From Exiguobacterium qingdaonense (lineage in GTDB: Bacteria > Bacillota > Bacilli > Exiguobacteriales > Exiguobacteriaceae): a stretch of 64,000 bases of DNA. The stretch covers positions 186,001 to 250,000 of the forward strand of contig NZ_JACSKY010000001.1 in NCBI RefSeq assembly GCF_018617855.1, read 5' to 3'. Positions 15,961 through 23,689 of the stretch are shown piece by piece (the first letter of the stretch is position 1; every line of letters begins with the position of its first letter). The position numbers and the translations under genes are program-made. Below the pieces are notes generated by a model. The model was given only the letters and a program-made list of their open reading frames with translations, was not told the DNA's origin and did no database searches.

Positions 15961-16201
15961 CGTAGTAAGGTCATCACCTTTCTCGTTATGTAACGAACAG
16001 ATGTTAATTTACCACGACATGCAATACCAAAGTAGTCATTTTATCGAAGTGAAACATTCCTGACATATGTCCAAAAAAGTGGTTACAGATTGTAACAATT
16101 GAAAAAAACGTTGATATATATAGCATTCACAAAAAAATTACAGAATCGTTACAACTTAGCGTGTAACAAATCTGTAATCTTCTTGTCATCATATTCTTTT
16201 A
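15961..16201 (-). promoter_or_regulatory. Long AT-rich regulatory region of the 3D-domain gene
   Basis: No gene is visible in these 241 bases. Besides the palindrome at 16137-16178, it holds a second short palindrome of GTTACA/TGTAAC arms with 3-base spacing (16082-16096), in which the minus strand reads TGTTAC-N4-TGTAAC, one base short of WalR spacing. A TATATATAT run at about 16112-16122 is a possible -10 region. If that is the promoter, the leader is about 150 bases long. Confidence 0.45.
16137..16178 (-). terminator. Terminator of the DUF2157 operon whose arms match the WalR box
   Basis: An interrupted inverted repeat (ATTACAGA-N3-GTTACA, 8-base centre, TGTAAC-N3-TCTGTAAT) followed on the minus strand by T7 fits a terminator for the gene ending at 16202. 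Each arm also reads TGTAAC-N5-TGTAAT (16162-16178 on plus; 16137-16153 on minus), an exact match to the WalR consensus TGTWAH-N5-TGTWAH. The minus-strand copy is oriented toward the 3D-domain gene. Confidence 0.6.
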
Positions 16202-16651
16202 TTATTTTGACTTTAAATCATACATTCTTAGCATGCCCCACGGTGCGATATCGACTTGTACCGTGAACGACTGCTCGCCTTCGACCGCTTCAACCTCATC
16301 TTGAGATACGCGATACACGTTCATTTCTTCTATATAAACGACTCGATCGAAATAGTTTGCCCGAACGCCCCCAAAGAACGGATTTGACTCGATTCGATCA
16401 ATCGTTGCAAAGCCATCGTCCCCTTGTTGAAATGATACGTAAACTGTCCCCGTATCGACGTCATGTCGTCCTTTGAGCGCATCATACTCTAAATAGATAG
16501 AGTCTCCAAAATAAGGATCGTACGGCTCATAGGAAGTCCCCTCAAACGTATATGTCTCCCCGACCCATGAGACAGCGTATACGAGGATCACAAATAGTAT
16601 GGCGATAAAAACTTGTATAACAGGGATCGTCCATTTAGAAATTCGTCTCAT
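16202..16651 (-). CDS. GDYXXLXY-domain membrane-anchored protein
   Basis: A 149-residue protein with one N-terminal membrane segment (about residues 10-31) and an extracytoplasmic domain that carries the sequence FGDSIYLEYD near residue 48, the signature of the GDYXXLXY family. The function of the family is unknown. The start ATG overlaps the DUF2157 gene stop as ATGA with AAAGGAG ahead. The family is commonly encoded beside DUF2157 proteins, so they probably form one membrane system. Confidence 0.82.
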   Translation of the reverse strand: MRRISKWTIPVIQVFIAILFVILVYAVSWVGETYTFEGTSYEPYDPYFGDSIYLEYDALKGRHDVDTGTVYVSFQQGDDGFATIDRIESNPFFGGVRANYFDRVVYIEEMNVYRVSQDEVEAVEGEQSFTVQVDIAPWGMLRMYDLKSK

Positions 16652-17823
16652 GTCGTCACGTCTCCTTTCGTTCGGTTACGCCACCATAATGCGAGCGACA
16701 ACGCAAAGACGATTAACGCACCGATAAAGAAGAAGAGTGATATATCAAGGCGATCCCATACATAAATGAAATAAATCGTCAGTTGAACGACTAAGAAGTA
16801 GATAAAGGCGAACGTGGTCGGTTGCCTTGTCATATCTTGACGAATGAGGTAAGACAGAGCAATCACCTCAATGATGATAGCTAGTAAGACTCCTGTATCT
16901 TCAAATAATGCGAACGGAACGATCGCAAGAAAACTTACCCATAGAAGGTCGCTTCGCCTATGAATCAAATAGACGGCTACGAAAGCAATCGACAAAAGCG
17001 TCGCCTCAAAGATTGAAGGCGGTCTTTGAGAAAGCCAACGCTCAGTGACATGAATCAAATACCCGATGGAGAGAACGGCTGCGACAAACAAGTAGGTTGC
17101 CTGCCAGGCGGCTCGTTCACGATAGAACAACAGGAACACATGTAAGATGACAAGTGACCAAAGTGGCCACAACCTACCTTCATAGTCAGCATATTGTCCA
17201 ATCAAATTGAGAAGACCATAAACAGTCAACCATGCAAATGTTCGATCGAATGTCTCTTCGGTGAAATGGAACCATGCCCATGAAACGATGAGACCAAATA
17301 CAATCAATATGAATCCGATCCCATCAAAACTACTCGTAACGGCTACAAATGCTGCAATCGCAGCAATGATGGTGAAGAAGACATGTTTATACAATAGACG
17401 GTGGAGTATCGCCATCGCGAGGATGATCCAAAATAGAAGTGTCACCTGGCCCGACAAATGGTATGTCGTAAAGATGACGGCCATGGTCGCAACAAAGAAG
17501 GCAAATCCCAGTACCCTCAATAATGTGACATACTTAGGAGCTTTCAAGCGTACTCGTTCAGCCAGCGCATAACATCCGACCATAAATAGAAGGAACAGTC
17601 CGATTTTTAATAGGTCAGGAATCACCTGCCAATTGGCCGCGACAAAGCTAAATAGACTGAGTGCCAATAAAATCGATCCGACAATGATTAAAACGGGCGG
17701 CTTGTGATTTTGTCGCTCACTAGCCGCCCGCTGTTCATACTCATAGTCGACTAGTCTCTTACCGGTCGCTTCGTCCAACAAACCCGCCTCTTGCCATTCA
17801 CGTACCTTTTTGTCAATGGACAC
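16648..17823 (-). CDS. DUF2157 polytopic membrane protein
   Basis: A roughly 391-residue protein. The first 60 residues are a soluble helical DUF2157 domain (WQEAGLLDEATGKRLVDYE), followed by about 12 hydrophobic segments from ILIVGSILLALSLFSF onward. I place the start at GTG 17821-17823, with AAAGGG 9 bases upstream; the longer frame to 17865 would put its ATG against that ribosome binding site and overlap the gene before it. The function is unknown. It forms an operon with the GDYXXLXY gene. Confidence 0.82.
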   Translation of the reverse strand: MSIDKKVREWQEAGLLDEATGKRLVDYEYEQRAASERQNHKPPVLIIVGSILLALSLFSFVAANWQVIPDLLKIGLFLLFMVGCYALAERVRLKAPKYVTLLRVLGFAFFVATMAVIFTTYHLSGQVTLLFWIILAMAILHRLLYKHVFFTIIAAIAAFVAVTSSFDGIGFILIVFGLIVSWAWFHFTEETFDRTFAWLTVYGLLNLIGQYADYEGRLWPLWSLVILHVFLLFYRERAAWQATYLFVAAVLSIGYLIHVTERWLSQRPPSIFEATLLSIAFVAVYLIHRRSDLLWVSFLAIVPFALFEDTGVLLAIIIEVIALSYLIRQDMTRQPTTFAFIYFLVVQLTIYFIYVWDRLDISLFFFIGALIVFALSLALWWRNRTKGDVTT

Positions 17824-17848
17824 CTGAATCATCCCTTTCGGAAAAAAA

Positions 17849-18049
17849 TCAGCTGGCGCGTTCAATCAGTTCCAATTCTGATTTTAGTAATACTTGTTTT
17901 TCAAACTCAAGTCCGAGTTGTTGAAACTCTTCCATGATTGATACGTCTCCAATCACGGTATTGGTCAGTACGGCAGTCACTTCAGCGACCCATCCTTCAC
18001 GAGTCGACTTCACGATATCACCTACGAGGAACTCTTCAGACACACCCAT
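17849..18049 (-). CDS. DUF2187 family protein (YkvS-like)
   Basis: A 66-residue protein. The core FLVGDIVKSTREGWVAEVTAVLTNTVIGDVS is a KOW-like small beta-barrel typical of DUF2187 proteins of Bacillales. These are small, probably nucleic-acid or ribosome-associated, but I know of no demonstrated function. ATG 18047-18049 is used; the GTG 6 bases later is equally well spaced from the weak GGAAG and could be the true start. It lies 25 bases before the DUF2157 gene and may be co-transcribed. Confidence 0.72.
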   Translation of the reverse strand: MGVSEEFLVGDIVKSTREGWVAEVTAVLTNTVIGDVSIMEEFQQLGLEFEKQVLLKSELELIERAS

Positions 18050-18089
18050 TCACTTCCAATCTAAATTTGTTTCTATCATTATAACGAAA

Positions 18090-18722
18090 TTATATCGGTT
18101 TGAATACGTTTTCTTTTATCCGATTAATGAACTGTGTCAGAAATTTACCAGTTAATCCCCAAATGATGTAATCTTCATGTTCATAAAATGGTTCTTTCAT
18201 TTTTATTACCCGTTTTTGATACGCTTTAGCATTCGCTAGCCGATCAAGCGGAATATTTTGATCGGGACTCATCGTCCATTCCATCTCACCGTGGAACGGA
18301 TCGATCATAAGGAGCGTCGAAACAGAGACCGTGAACAAGTGATCTACCTCATCCGTCCCCTCAACACTCGGATACTCCGACAAGATGCCGACAAACGGAT
18401 AAATCAGTTGCCTTTGAGGTGTAGCGAGCGGTTTCAACTTTCCAATCACCTCGATTTGACTCGAGGAAATCTCAAGCTCTTCGCATGTCTCCCGGACAGC
18501 CGCCTCGACCGGTGTCTCTCCCTTTTCAAGACGCCCACCCGGAAAAGAAATCTCTCCAGGCTGCTGACGCATCGTATGCGCACGCACTTCAAAGATGACG
18601 TGCCATTCGCGATTGATTTCCACGAGCGGGATGAGCACCGCAGCTGTCTGCTCATAGTCTTCCTCCATTGTAAAACTATCTCGAATCTGTTCTTCCGTGA
18701 TCCATCGTCGCAATATGTTCAC
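18090..18722 (-). CDS. NUDIX hydrolase, CoA pyrophosphatase type
   Basis: Cleaves coenzyme A or oxidised CoA to 3',5'-ADP and phosphopantetheine, or a related dinucleotide. The 210-residue protein has the CoA-specific lead-in FEVRAHTMRQQPGEISFPGG directly before a complete Nudix box: Gly63, Glu69, Arg77-Glu78 and Glu81-Glu82. The annotated start GTG 18720-18722 is very close to its GGAAGG; a TTG 9 bases later has better spacing, so the N-terminus is uncertain by three residues. Confidence 0.88.
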   Translation of the reverse strand: MNILRRWITEEQIRDSFTMEEDYEQTAAVLIPLVEINREWHVIFEVRAHTMRQQPGEISFPGGRLEKGETPVEAAVRETCEELEISSSQIEVIGKLKPLATPQRQLIYPFVGILSEYPSVEGTDEVDHLFTVSVSTLLMIDPFHGEMEWTMSPDQNIPLDRLANAKAYQKRVIKMKEPFYEHEDYIIWGLTGKFLTQFINRIKENVFKPI

Positions 18723-18827
18723 TCACCTTCCGTCATTGAATATCTTGTATCGTTCTCTATACCCTACTTTTCGTTTAGTCGCTTCCAATGTCGGAAATAT
18801 CATTATTAATGATAGGAGTTGATCATC

Positions 18828-20366
18828 GTGGAGGAACAAGTAGATGTACTAATAGTCGGTGCGGGACCGACCGGGCTGACGCTCGCTCTCACTCTAGCGA
18901 GATATGGTGTTTCATTTCAAATTATCGATCAAAAAACGACCCCATCGGATAACTCACGAGCCATCGGCATTCAACCTCGGACAATCGAAGTGTTTTCTCG
19001 ATTAGATGTCGCTCAAGAAGTACTCGAACGGGCTAGAACGATTGAACGAGGGAATCTATATTTCTCGGGTCAGTGGACGGCGAAGCTCGAGTTTTCAAAA
19101 CTCGTCAGTCCATATCCGTTCGTCACGTTGCTACGTCAAAATGAGACAGAACAGATATTAGAACGCGCCTTAAAAAAGCATGGTCATACCGTGAGACGAG
19201 GACAGACACTTTCGTCCATTACACAATACCCGTCTCGTACGATTGCTCACTTGAAAGCTGTAGATGGGTCGAATCGTTCCGTCGAAGCGCGGTATGTCGT
19301 TGCGGCCGATGGTGCGAATAGTTCGATTCGTCGCATGCTCGCTCTACCGTTCAGCGGAAAATCGTTCAAAGAGTCATGGGTGCTTGCTGATTTAAAGGCA
19401 GACTGGCCAATCTCTAAAGAAGAGGTTCACATTTTTTTCTCAAACCAAGGCGTACTAGAAGTGTTTCCACTCACAGACGAAACGATTCGGATTACCGGGA
19501 ACTTGAGAACTGACGAGTCGTTTACAGAGTCAGATCTTCAAGAACTCGTCGAACAACGAAGTCTAATGCCTGTCACCATTCATGATGTTGAATGGTTTTC
19601 ACTGTTTCGCGTTCATAATCGAATGGTGGATGCCTTCATCCATAATCGCATCATCCTGATGGGCGATGCGGCACACATCAACTCTCCCGTCGGTGGACAA
19701 GGAATGAACACCGGAATTGCAGATGCGTTCAACTTAGGATGGAAACTATGGTTACATTTAAAAGCCGGTGCACCACATCAAGTCGTCTCCACTTACCGAG
19801 ATGAGCGGGAGCATGTGGCTCGTAACGTCCTTCAAACGACGAACATTGCGACCGAAATGCTTCAGACGACGTTACCGATGTTATTGCCGTTTCAAGCCAT
19901 CGGGGCTGACGTCTTCACGCGTGTCAATCTCGTCAATCAAAAAATTACGGAACGCATCTCACAGCTCCACTTATCCTATCCGAAGGCACTTCGCGTCCCG
20001 TTCCGTCGCGTAGCTGAAGGAAAGATCTTTCCTGAAACGGAGATTTTACGAGCAGATGACGGATTTCGGACGAAGATATCCGAGATCGCCGATGGACGAT
20101 TTCAAGTACTTTTATTCGATGATGGAAAACGTGATTTGACGCCTGTTTATGACTACTTAAACGAGCATCAACCTTTCTTTCAAACAATCACTTTGTCGAG
20201 GACGAGTCGTCCATTTTTCGACCAAGGAAACGAACTCGCAAAATCGCTCTTTATGAAGCGAGGGATTTTGGTCATCCGACCTGATGGCTACTTGTTACAC
20301 AAACAACATCACGTTCGGTTGAAACCGTTAAAAGACAAGCTATCCACATGGCTACCGTCACGTTGA
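18828..20366 (+). CDS. FAD-dependent aromatic-ring monooxygenase (PheA/TfdB family)
   Basis: A 512-residue group A flavoprotein hydroxylase. Features: the dinucleotide-binding VLIVGAGPTGLTLALTLA near residues 7-24, RAIGIQPRTIEVF near 48, a DG motif region VVAADGANSSIRRML near 160-175, and MGDAAHINSPVGGQGMN near 285, followed by a thioredoxin-like C-terminal domain (RFQVLLFDDGKRDL). It probably hydroxylates an aromatic or polycyclic substrate with NAD(P)H and oxygen; the substrate is unknown. The start is GTG 18828, with AGGAG 9 bases ahead. It stands alone on the plus strand, flanked by minus-strand genes. Confidence 0.87.
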   Translation: MEEQVDVLIVGAGPTGLTLALTLARYGVSFQIIDQKTTPSDNSRAIGIQPRTIEVFSRLDVAQEVLERARTIERGNLYFSGQWTAKLEFSKLVSPYPFVTLLRQNETEQILERALKKHGHTVRRGQTLSSITQYPSRTIAHLKAVDGSNRSVEARYVVAADGANSSIRRMLALPFSGKSFKESWVLADLKADWPISKEEVHIFFSNQGVLEVFPLTDETIRITGNLRTDESFTESDLQELVEQRSLMPVTIHDVEWFSLFRVHNRMVDAFIHNRIILMGDAAHINSPVGGQGMNTGIADAFNLGWKLWLHLKAGAPHQVVSTYRDEREHVARNVLQTTNIATEMLQTTLPMLLPFQAIGADVFTRVNLVNQKITERISQLHLSYPKALRVPFRRVAEGKIFPETEILRADDGFRTKISEIADGRFQVLLFDDGKRDLTPVYDYLNEHQPFFQTITLSRTSRPFFDQGNELAKSLFMKRGILVIRPDGYLLHKQHHVRLKPLKDKLSTWLPSR

Positions 20367-20372
20367 ACATTC

Positions 20373-20414
20373 GAAATAGAGAGCCTCACCTAAAATTGGG
20401 AGGCTCTCTATTTC
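20373..20414. terminator. Convergent terminator between the monooxygenase and a small hypothetical gene
   Basis: A perfect 15-bp stem (20373-20387 with 20400-20414) and 12-base loop. There is no long T-run beyond the stem, but the outer stem is A/T-rich on both strands. It overlaps the stop of the minus-strand gene at 20413. Confidence 0.75.
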
Positions 20415-20670
20415 ACTTGTCTTCTCCAACGTTCACATATAAGATACCTGGTTTTGAAAGTGTCAAATCATAAAACGCTTCGAACGCTTCGATATCCTCT
20501 AATTTGCGAAAATCAATCTTCCCAGTTTCTTCGTTTGGAATGGCGACGACGATTCCTTCTTCTGTGGACTTGATCATGCCCGTTTGACCGTTCTGAATCC
20601 GAATGAACAGGACTTGTTGATTTTCAAGATGCGAGATTGCCTCTCGTCTAGACTGAATCGTTTTTTTCAT
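20413..20670 (-). CDS. Small hypothetical protein, 85 residues
   Basis: I do not recognise the family. The product is soluble; the middle part (VLFIRIQNGQTGMIKSTEEGIVVAIPN) looks like a small beta-barrel and the C-terminus contains a hydrophobic strand (GILYVNVGEDK). A GAGGGG site lies ahead of the ATG, and a good promoter (TTGAAA-18-TATACT) drives it, so I consider it real. It ends inside a shared terminator. Confidence 0.7.
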   Translation of the reverse strand: MKKTIQSRREAISHLENQQVLFIRIQNGQTGMIKSTEEGIVVAIPNEETGKIDFRKLEDIEAFEAFYDLTLSKPGILYVNVGEDK

Positions 20671-20692
20671 AAAATCCCCTCTTTTCCATTTC

Positions 20693-20741
20693 AGTATAAC
20701 GTTCGGTTCATATTGCTTTCAACTCTCCACCCAATTAAACT
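20693..20741. promoter_or_regulatory. Overlapping divergent sigma-A promoters
   Basis: Minus strand: TTGAAA (20717-20722), 18 bases, TATACT (20693-20698), for the gene at 20413-20670. Plus strand: TTGCTT (20713-20718), 17 bases, TAAACT (20736-20741), for the gene at 20766. The two -35 boxes overlap, so the promoters cannot be occupied freely at once. Confidence 0.5.
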
Positions 20742-20765
20742 TATGTAAAGAAGGGGTTGAACGTA

Positions 20766-21053
20766 TTGGAAACACTATTGATCATTGCACTTGCAACATT
20801 GTTTATCATCTTGGTCACGATTCGAACGATTCGTAACTTGAGATGGGTGCGCTTCGGTGAAGCGTTCGGAAAACAAGGAGAAGAACTGTTAGGGGATTAT
20901 CACTACCTGACAGAACAAGGAATCACTTGTCGTATAGAACAAGGGCTTCCGACAGGAAAATTGCTAAAACCGCTCGCAAAAAATTTAGATGATCGCGTCG
21001 CCTTGTTCGTCCATCGAGAGGATGCAGCAAAAGCGAGGGAGCTTTTAAAATAA
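20766..21053 (+). CDS. Small single-pass membrane protein, DUF2007-like C-terminus
   Basis: A 95-residue protein with one N-terminal membrane helix (ETLLIIALATLFIILVTI) and a cytoplasmic tail ending in DRVALFVHREDAAKARELL, which resembles DUF2007-type signal-transducing domains. The assignment is weak. I chose TTG 20766 over the in-frame TTG 20757 because AAGGGG (20751-20756) directly abuts the latter and is 9 bases from the former. Confidence 0.65.
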   Translation: METLLIIALATLFIILVTIRTIRNLRWVRFGEAFGKQGEELLGDYHYLTEQGITCRIEQGLPTGKLLKPLAKNLDDRVALFVHREDAAKARELLK

Positions 21054-21088
21054 AAAGATGGCCGAAAATCAAATTCGGCCATCTTTTT
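21052..21088. terminator. Bidirectional terminator
   Basis: Perfect 15-bp stem (21052-21066 with 21074-21088) with A5/T5 ends and 7-base loop. It serves both convergent genes; the stems overlap the two stop codons. Confidence 0.88.
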
Positions 21089-21662
21089 ATTTATGTACTT
21101 GTCTTTCTGAACAGTAGTAGGCGATTTGTTTAACGAGCGGTTCCGTCAAAGTCTCAAGTTTCGTTTTGTTGATGACTTGGTCGACAAGGACGAATGAATC
21201 ACCACAATTTGACTTGACCCGTTCAAGCTTCAGCCGTTCCGTCTCAGGGAAAATTAAAAAAGAGTAAACCGGAATGACATGACCACATTCTTTTTTTAGA
21301 CGAGACCGGACTTGCTTGGTCATCCGTTCTAATTCTGTGACAGGATGCGGATAAACATGTTTCCATCCCATCGAGGTCTCCGTCCGACATTCCCGGTTCG
21401 TCATATGGACAGGGGCTGGAGTTCGGTTCAATTGAATCAAGAAAACACCTTTCGGGCCGACGAGCACGTAATGAACGAGATCATCCCCGAGTTTGACATG
21501 TTCAATCATCATCCAATCAAAACGACATGTTTGTCTGATGTTTTCGACGAGACGGTCTGTATAGCAAATCGGTGCTTGCTTTACTTCTTCTTTCATACGA
21601 AACAATTTCTTCGTCTGTTGTTTGACAGGTTGTTTTTCTGTGGCCGTTAGCACTTGTAACAT
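21087..21662 (-). CDS. Hypothetical protein with NERD-like core
   Basis: A 191-residue soluble protein. The centre, VHYVLVGPKGVFLIQLN, resembles the NERD (nuclease-related) core in which G-x-x-G-V-F-x-I-E-x-K is typical, but here the Glu and Lys positions read Gln and Asn, so a nuclease site is doubtful. The later LIFPETERLKLERV and DSFVLVDQVI fit the same alpha/beta layout. The start at ATG 21660-21662 uses GGTGGAG; an in-frame GTG lies 9 bases upstream. It is 20 bases downstream of gpsB and probably co-transcribed with it. Confidence 0.65.
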   Translation of the reverse strand: MLQVLTATEKQPVKQQTKKLFRMKEEVKQAPICYTDRLVENIRQTCRFDWMMIEHVKLGDDLVHYVLVGPKGVFLIQLNRTPAPVHMTNRECRTETSMGWKHVYPHPVTELERMTKQVRSRLKKECGHVIPVYSFLIFPETERLKLERVKSNCGDSFVLVDQVINKTKLETLTEPLVKQIAYYCSERQVHK

Positions 21663-21682
21663 GGACTCCACCCCCCTATTCT

Positions 21683-21979
21683 TTATTCGCTTGGCCCGAC
21701 TTGCTTACCAAACACCGCTTTTTCGAGATTTGAAATGCGGCGTAGCATGTCATAGTTTGAGGCGACCGGTTGCGTCGGTTTGGCACGTTCTGCTACAGGT
21801 AGAGGCTCCCGACGCAACGAATCATTTTCTTTTTGAAGACGCTCGATTTCTTTTGTCATTTTTTCATAATCACGGATGACCACGTCCAAAAATTGATCGA
21901 CTTCTTCTTGCGAATAACCTCGCAGCGCCGTTTTGAATTCTTGTTTATAAATTGCTTCCGCGGTTAGCTCTGTTTGCAT
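21683..21979 (-). CDS. gpsB: Cell division protein GpsB
   Basis: GpsB is a small DivIVA-like cytosolic adaptor that binds PBP1 and coordinates peptidoglycan synthesis between septum and side wall. The 98-residue protein has the typical N-terminus (IYKQEFKTALRGYSQEEVDQFLD) for membrane binding, a coiled coil to about residue 60 and the C-terminal trimerising SNYDMLRRISNLEKAVFG. ponA, encoding its known partner, lies in the same region (26.6 kb). It is 4 bases downstream of ypsA. Confidence 0.94.
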   Translation of the reverse strand: MQTELTAEAIYKQEFKTALRGYSQEEVDQFLDVVIRDYEKMTKEIERLQKENDSLRREPLPVAERAKPTQPVASNYDMLRRISNLEKAVFGKQVGPSE

Positions 21980-21983
21980 CGTA

Positions 21984-22529
21984 TCACTCCCATTGTTGTT
22001 CCCATTGTTTTTCTTCCTCGATGACGCGTAAATCTTCCTGTGTGATCAAAAAGACGTCCATGTTGGGCTTACGTCGTGCCCCATCCACTAGAAAGCGTGG
22101 ACTTCCTTCCGTTTCTTCGTCATAAAGCGTAATCAATCCTTCTGCCTTATCTAAAAAGAACGCCGTTTTTGCGCGTAACTGACTCGGGTCTTCATATGGT
22201 CGGTTCGTCAGCGGTTCAAAAAAATCCGCCTCAAGTTGCAATCGCACAAACAACTCCTGTTCAAACGGCTTATACCGTTCATCCATATTCAAAAACGGAG
22301 GAAACACAGCAATCTTAATCGGATATGATTCTCTTAACTCTAACAATACTTGTCCTGCCCATAATTCACAACCGTTCGTCCCACTAAAAATGAACCATTC
22401 CGCACCAAGCTCGATCACTTCAAGTATCTTTTTCCGATAGGCTTCCTGAATGATTTCTATTCCTGGATGGTCGGCCTTGAAGATGCCGAGTTCATGTGGA
22501 CGATACCCTGTGACGGCTACTACTTTCAT
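21984..22529 (-). CDS. ypsA: YpsA-family SLOG-like protein
   Basis: A 181-residue DUF1273 protein. The N-terminus VVAVTGYRPHELGIF and WFIFSGTNGCELWAGQVLLEL define a Rossmann-like SLOG nucleotide-binding fold. In B. subtilis and S. aureus YpsA affects cell division and is encoded beside gpsB, as here. Biochemical activity is unknown. The start overlaps the yprB stop as ATGA. Confidence 0.92.
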   Translation of the reverse strand: MKVVAVTGYRPHELGIFKADHPGIEIIQEAYRKKILEVIELGAEWFIFSGTNGCELWAGQVLLELRESYPIKIAVFPPFLNMDERYKPFEQELFVRLQLEADFFEPLTNRPYEDPSQLRAKTAFFLDKAEGLITLYDEETEGSPRFLVDGARRKPNMDVFLITQEDLRVIEEEKQWEQQWE

Positions 22530-23689
22530 GATTGCTTCCTTTCTAGACGAGCCAAACGATGCTCCAGCTCGTCTTGCTCACGTTTAATTGTTTGGCGCAA
22601 TACCGCCCGTTTTTGCTCGAGCAGTTCCATGGCACGTCTCGTATAATCGATCGCTAATGCCATATCCTTCTTTTTATGCTCCGCATATTTGGCAAGTTCC
22701 ACATAGCCTTCGATTGTATGCAGCGATTCAAACAATGGAATGGCCTGCTCGATTCGCCCGGTTCGTTTCAACAGCATCGCTTGACGCATGACAGCACGCT
22801 TTGAAGGGCTCGACAGTTGCTCGAACTCTTTCAGCGCACTCTCTTGCTCCCCGAGGTCGTGAAGCCAATGCGCACGTTCCTCTCCGTAATCCGTTCGTGG
22901 CGTCATGACGAGATGACCGAGCCGTGTATAAAGGGAGACAAGGCTCAGACAATCCGCATGGTGGTGCTCAAGGACAGGTAATAAAATTTCTGGATTTCGT
23001 TCCTTCACATACTGAAAGTAATGCATCGGGGCCAAAAAACCAGGTAGGTCGTCGGTTCGACCATGTCCAAAATATGCTTCGACCGCTTTAAGTGAGACCG
23101 ACTCTAATCTCGGTTTCAACAATCGTCTCGCCGCATGCAACAGGTCGACATGTCCGACAGAAGGTAACTGCTTGACCTTTGATTTGACGAACGTGTGCCT
23201 CGTCTTGATTTGAGGCCAGTCGAATGACTTCCCGTTATATGTGACGAAGCGGACCTCATCTCCAATATCTTGTAGAAAATGATAGTAGAAGGCCGTCTCA
23301 AACGCAGGATGAGGTAAGACGTATTGAACCATCTCAAGTTGTTCCGCTCGAATTCTGGCAAATCCGATCAAAAAAATCGACGTACCAGAACCACGTAACC
23401 CTGTCGTCTCCGTATCCATAAAGAGGACATGCTCCGGTTCTAGGTCGACCGTGAAGAACGGATGTTCAGTCCGATGCATCATCTGTCTCGCTTCACCGAA
23501 CTCAAAGTCGTGATACACCTCGTCGAGCGGATACGTCTTGTGAATCCGGACACACCATTCCCCTTCGAACGTTAAGATCTCACCACCTTGTTCGACCCAC
23601 TTCTGTTGCTCCACCTCATCGGGTGACGTGACACGTGATGATTCGACAGGCTCTTTCGTTTTGATTAGTCTAGATAGTTTTGCTTTCAT
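22526..23689 (-). CDS. mrfB: MrfB (YprB) RNase H-like exonuclease with TPR-like C-terminus
   Basis: MrfB works with MrfA in a UvrA-independent repair pathway for mitomycin C damage in B. subtilis. The 387-residue protein has a DEDD exonuclease domain at about 85-280, with MDTETTGL (Asp92, Glu94), FVTYNGKSFDWP and HHHADCLSLV as acidic motifs. From about 300 on it is helical, probably TPR-like. The open frame extends to 23773, but ATG 23687-23689 has AAAGGA and overlaps the mrfA stop as ATGA. It is coupled to mrfA upstream and ypsA downstream. Confidence 0.92.
   Translation of the reverse strand: MKAKLSRLIKTKEPVESSRVTSPDEVEQQKWVEQGGEILTFEGEWCVRIHKTYPLDEVYHDFEFGEARQMMHRTEHPFFTVDLEPEHVLFMDTETTGLRGSGTSIFLIGFARIRAEQLEMVQYVLPHPAFETAFYYHFLQDIGDEVRFVTYNGKSFDWPQIKTRHTFVKSKVKQLPSVGHVDLLHAARRLLKPRLESVSLKAVEAYFGHGRTDDLPGFLAPMHYFQYVKERNPEILLPVLEHHHADCLSLVSLYTRLGHLVMTPRTDYGEERAHWLHDLGEQESALKEFEQLSSPSKRAVMRQAMLLKRTGRIEQAIPLFESLHTIEGYVELAKYAEHKKKDMALAIDYTRRAMELLEQKRAVLRQTIKREQDELEHRLARLERKQS

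Noticed and set aside
21663-21682. Looked for rnpB (RNase P RNA) at its usual site beside gpsB
   Set aside because: Only 20 bases lie between gpsB and the next gene, so it cannot be here.
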